Shown piece after piece: positions 62,481-64,000 of a DNA stretch of 64,000 bases (its first letter is position 1; each line of letters begins with the position of its first letter). The stretch is taken from positions 30,230,859-30,294,858 of the forward strand of contig OX463779.1 of NCBI GenBank assembly GCA_949825025.1, in the 5' to 3' direction. The notes beneath the pieces were generated by a model. That model worked only from the letters and a program-made list of their open reading frames with translations. It was not told where the DNA came from and ran no database searches. The translations under genes were made by a program, and so were the position numbers. Source of the stretch: Siphlonurus alternatus (Eukaryota; Arthropoda; Insecta; Ephemeroptera; Siphlonuridae).

Positions 62481-62778
62481 TAAATAATGAGCTCAACAAC
62501 TTTTAAAATTTAATTAATAAAAGCTCCGACACACATGGCATTTAAAATTTTGCCGCCTTTAATTTTTTAGTTTAGCTAATTTCTTAATAAAAAATCATAG
62601 AATTTTTATAAATGACACTTAAATGTTATAAATACTATTTATATTCAGTCTACAGGTCGTTAATAATCCATTTAACCCGAGAATTAACGTTTTAAAATAC
62701 AAACAAGATCAGTGTGCGAGGGTTGTACTTTTCCGTGACGTCACAATTCCTTGGAGCTGGCGTGGAGGTGATTTGGAG

Positions 62779-62979
62779 GTAACTTCAGCTGGGTAACTTT
62801 TGTAAAGTGATTGAAATTCGAAATTTGCAGCTGACTAAAACGTTCAAAATGCGCGGAGAAGAGGCTGGAGAAGCATGTCGCATCAAAATCTATAGCAAAA
62901 CAAGAAATTTTTCATAATATATTCGTTTTTATAACGATTAGACAGTGCTGAACGTATTGGGTTATTTGGAAGCATTAAA
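62779..62979 (+). promoter_or_regulatory. Probable 5' flank or 5' UTR of the right-hand gene
   Basis: About 200 bp of moderate GC between the foldback element and the start codon, with an in-frame TAA at 62932-62934. The transcription start cannot be placed; the TGACGTCAC of the foldback end lies about 240 bp upstream of the ATG. Confidence 0.35.
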
Positions 62980-64000
62980 ATGGAAAATAATGAAGATGAT
63001 GAGTTGTTACTTAAAGCTATGGAAGAGAGTTTACGGTATGCATATGCATATATGCATACACGCACAGTGTATTGAAATGAAATGAAATGAAATAATCTTT
63101 ATTTAGCTTTCGCTATTCAGTACAAATATAGTTTATATATATTGTTTTAATTAAACAATATAAAACAGGTGGTTCATAAAATTTATGATAGTTCATAGAA
63201 TTTTATGCCTACAGAGTGCATATCATATGCATAATATGTACAGTATGCATACATAACGAACGTTGATACTGTACTGTAGTCATTATAGAAACATTATATT
63301 ACTGCATAATTTTTGTTTTTTTAATGATATTGTTTATAACTCATTAGGTAATTAAATAAACTAATAAATAACACTATTCTCTTGTTTTTAGACACTATCA
63401 CGAGGTTGAACTTCCCAGGCAACAGATTATTGATGCTGAAGATCCAGCAGGGACATCAGGTATATATGCATAGTTTGACCTGTATCAACTTGACCTCTGT
63501 CCATGTAGGCTTGCATCCCCTTATGCGGGGCTTATAGCAGGATTAGCAGACTAGAATTGAGTGATATGCAGGCAATTCAGTGCTTGATTGTCTATATTGC
63601 TGTCCGTTGTGCAATCAGCAAGGGATTTTGCTATCACAGACAAACAGACGCCCAACCCATGGGATTATTGTATCCAGTACATCAGCGCAGATGGCACCCC
63701 TCCAATGACATACCCCTCTCATGGCAGTCCAGCTAGACGTGAACACAGCTTTACTATATGAGAAGGCGTAAAATTCTATAGAGCTATACTGTAGGCATCT
63801 GTTTGTCTCTGGTGGTGCACTGGCTAATTGTCATATACATGTATCAAAGTGGGGAGTGGGAAAAATGTACATTTAACACCGACATCCTCTAAATCGTGAC
63901 CCCCTATTTTTTTTTTTCTTTGATGTGGGTAGTACCTTAACATTCTATTTATTTTAAAAATAATCACAGACTTCAATTTTACCAATTTCAGATGCCAGCA
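62980..64000 (+). CDS. Unidentified gene, first three exons; N-terminal UIM-like motif
   Basis: Exon 1 is 62980-63035: ATG, 56 nt, donor GTATGC. Exon 2 is 63392-63459: acceptor CTTGTTTTTAG, donor GTATAT. Exon 3 begins at 63992 after ACCAATTTCAG and runs off the window. The exons join in phase to give MENNEDDELLLKAMEESL, then RHYHEVELPRQQIIDAEDP and AGTSDAS. The segment EDDELLLKAMEESLR fits the ubiquitin-interacting motif pattern: an acidic patch, then Leu, Ala and Ser at the expected spacing. This suggests a ubiquitin-linked protein, but too little is visible to name it. The start is chosen because of the in-frame stop 48 bp upstream and the clean splice pattern. The joined exons are consistent, but this is still a prediction from short exons. 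Confidence 0.6.
63036..63391 (+). other. Intron 1 of the right-hand gene
   Basis: GT...AG intron of 356 bp, with a (TGAAA)n run at about 63074-63093 and AT-rich sequence. Confidence 0.5.
63460..63991 (+). other. Intron 2 of the right-hand gene
   Basis: GT...AG intron of 532 bp. Moderate GC in the middle, but no open exon or recognised repeat. Confidence 0.5.

Larger units (their letters stand above)
56971..62778. mobile_element. Foldback (FB-like) element with satellite arms
   Basis: About 5.8 kb, palindromic end to end. Outer inverted domains of ~310 bp (56971-57284 and 62471-62778) start CTCCAAATCACCTCCACGCC and carry TGACGTCAC. Inside them are inverted arrays of a ~176-bp monomer, meeting at a ~22-bp centre at 60223-60244. 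Long terminal inverted repeats made of tandem repeats are the defining design of Foldback/TU-type elements in fly and sea urchin. A possible imperfect target duplication is TAACTTAG (56963-56970) against TAACTTCA (62780-62787). No transposase is encoded. Confidence 0.8.

Noticed and set aside
56963..62788. Target duplication of the foldback element (TAACTTAG / TAACTTCA)
   Set aside because: Only 6 of 8 positions agree, which is too weak to claim; mentioned only as a possibility.
51300..62970. Upstream exons of TRAPPC6
   Set aside because: Searched by eye on the minus strand for the expected N-terminal residues and a donor after a split Arg codon. Nothing convincing was found, so none is annotated.

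Overview
The window is animal nuclear DNA from an AT-rich invertebrate genome, probably a marine bilaterian. The base for this is a Pax1/9-class paired-box gene, spliced genes with GT-AG introns, an RNA polymerase III (5S rRNA-derived) SINE, and very dense non-autonomous DNA transposons. The species is not identifiable from sequence alone. There is no bacterial, plasmid or CRISPR content.

Three host genes can be supported. (1) A Pax1/9 transcription-factor gene on the minus strand: a large exon at 9410-10281 carries the paired domain, the octapeptide and alanine-rich C-terminal sequence. Its short 5' exon was not located and should lie above 10.3 kb. (2) The last two coding exons of TRAPPC6 (TRAPP vesicle-tethering complex subunit 6, A/B type) on the minus strand at 50699-51289. 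Its upstream exons were not found. (3) The first exons of an unidentified plus-strand gene starting at 62980, whose product opens with a UIM-like acidic helix and continues past the right edge. A fourth long coding region (3106-4638, minus) is a 5'-truncated hAT-type transposase of the DUF4371/ZMYM1-like group.

The ~40 kb between Pax1/9 and TRAPPC6 is non-coding. It alternates long AT-rich stretches and microsatellites with short GC-richer islands (for example 15.8, 18.9, 24.6 and 42.6 kb). Several islands carry recognisable binding-site words (TCF/LEF, Smad, octamer, nuclear-receptor repeats). They are candidate cis-regulatory elements, possibly of Pax1/9; this is inference only.

The striking content is palindromic mobile DNA. 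From left to right: a region of repeated GGGATGTCC/GGACATCCC words (1.1-2.4 kb); fam-A palindromic MITEs (6.66, 7.92, 45.5, 48.1 kb) and related fam-B (22.8, 32.4, 47.8 kb); a 212-bp hAT MITE with a perfect 8-bp target duplication (8584-8795); a 3.15-kb near-perfect palindrome, Pal1 (11296-14445); TTAA-flanked fam-C and fam-D elements (19.8, 48.4, 49.0, 51.8, 53.1, 53.9 kb); a nested stack at 34.6-39.9 kb in which fam-E is interrupted by fam-F, by a second fam-E and by the 3.9-kb palindrome Pal2; a fam-D element split by a 4.2-kb hAT-like element that itself contains two fam-C copies (51.8-56.4 kb); and a 5.8-kb foldback element (56971-62778). The arms of that foldback element are inverted arrays of a ~176-bp satellite monomer, 17 copies on one side and 13 on the other. 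It ends about 200 bp upstream of the start codon of the right-hand gene. The foldback element and the Pal1/Pal2 pair are the best candidates for something undescribed.
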